From Pseudarthrobacter sp. PS3-L1 (GTDB lineage: Bacteria; Actinomycetota; Actinomycetes; Actinomycetales; Micrococcaceae): a stretch of 64,000 nt of DNA. The position numbers were made by a program, and so were the translations under genes. Shown in pieces: positions 63,702 to 64,000 of this stretch. Position 1 is the first letter of the stretch. Each line of letters opens with the position of its first letter. The stretch is from positions 372,001-436,000 of the forward strand of contig NZ_JASISU010000002.1 in assembly GCF_030063285.1 (NCBI RefSeq). Reading direction: 5' to 3'. Under the pieces are notes generated by a model that ran no database searches, had not been told where the DNA came from, and saw only the letters and a list, made by a program, of their open reading frames with translations.

Positions 63702-64000
63702 CTACGCTGCTTCGAGAAGAGCTACGACACCCTGGCCGCCAGCGGCGCAGACTGAGATCAGGCCACGCGCGGGGCGGCCGTCAACGCTGCCCTTCTGGTG
63801 CAGCATCTTGGCCAATGTAGCCACAATACGTCCTCCGGTGGCGGCAAAGGGGTGCCCGGCGGCGAGGGATGAACCACAACTATTGAGCTTGGACCTATCC
63901 ACCGTGCCGAATGCCCCGGAAAGCCCCAGCCTGTCCTGGCCAAATTCTGGGTCCTCCCAGGCTGCAAGGGTGGACAGGACAGTGCCGGCGAATGCCTCGT
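63702..64000 (-). CDS. Acetyl-CoA acetyltransferase (thiolase), C-terminal part
   Basis: The last 99 codons of a thiolase run off the window end. The C-terminal motifs are visible: NSCGSSLAAGHPFAATGGRI, which includes the catalytic His, and VCAAGGQGVVALLEA, which includes the second catalytic Cys. SCGSSLA replaces the common NGGAIA, as in FadI/FadA2-type enzymes. The first gene of the apparent fatty-acid operon with fabG4 and htdX homologues; its start lies outside. Confidence 0.9.
   Translation of the reverse strand, partial: EAFAGTVLSTLAAWEDPEFGQDRLGLSGAFGTVDRSKLNSCGSSLAAGHPFAATGGRIVATLAKMLHQKGSVDGRPARGLISVCAAGGQGVVALLEAA

Noticed and set aside
1..64000. CRISPR array, prophage, insertion sequence or integrative element
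   Set aside because: No regularly spaced repeats, transposase, integrase or phage structural genes were seen; the single tRNA has no integrase or obvious repeated 3' end beside it.

Overview
The window looks like chromosomal DNA of an Arthrobacter-type actinobacterium (Micrococcaceae: Arthrobacter, Pseudarthrobacter or Paenarthrobacter). The evidence is the GC-rich coding, the actinobacterial ctaE-qcrCAB operon, a complete Pup-proteasome locus, RbpA, a mycothiol gene (mshC) and many GTG or TTG starts. Most genes are housekeeping genes in an order known from actinobacteria.

0-12.5 kb: the bc1-aa3 respiratory operon (ctaE, qcrC, qcrA, qcrB) is divergent from trpD. Next come an AsnC-type sensor domain, a DUF3054 membrane protein and the glyoxylate shunt (aceB, aceA) with its divergent regulator ramB, then a FUSC membrane protein. 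12.5-13.9 kb: a gene-poor, apparently degenerate stretch. 13.9-19.4 kb: a UvrA-like ATPase lacking the UvrB-binding region is divergent from a tightly overlapping operon of type III polyketide synthase, methyltransferase and FAD monooxygenase. This resembles the srsABC phenolic-lipid cluster of Streptomyces and is the most distinctive accessory block here. 19.4-28.9 kb: an NTF2-like protein, peptide deformylase, an S9 peptidase, an RlmA-type rRNA methyltransferase, an NfeD/SPFH pair, rbpA, polyprenol-phosphate mannose synthase and a YtcJ-like amidohydrolase.

28.9-46 kb: the protein-turnover and export block, all on the minus strand. In transcription order it is HAD hydrolase, site-2 protease, trmI, arc/mpa, dop, pup, prcB, prcA, pafA, two FKBP isomerases, a fused pafBC, a small membrane protein, tatA, tatC and helY. 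Pup is deamidated by Dop, ligated to targets by PafA, and pupylated proteins are unfolded by Arc/Mpa into the PrcAB core. PafBC is the linked DNA-damage regulator. 47-54 kb: a PAC2-family protein, mshC, uppP, an aldo/keto reductase, two small conserved proteins, an acyl-CoA dehydrogenase and an M20 peptidase. 54.3-64 kb: tRNA-Leu(GAG), a TrkH/TrkA potassium system, a small lipoprotein, an M50-like membrane protease, a xi-type glutathionyl-hydroquinone-reductase homologue (probably mycothiol-linked), a serine hydrolase, a second FUSC protein and a fatty-acid module (MaoC hydratase, FabG4-type reductase, partial thiolase).

The strongest signal beyond the genes is a recurring TANNNT hexamer placed 6-7 nt before the start codon of about 17 genes. 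This is the layout of leaderless transcription, and it fixes several start codons. No CRISPR array, prophage or insertion sequence was seen. All calls come from reading the sequence; no database search was run.
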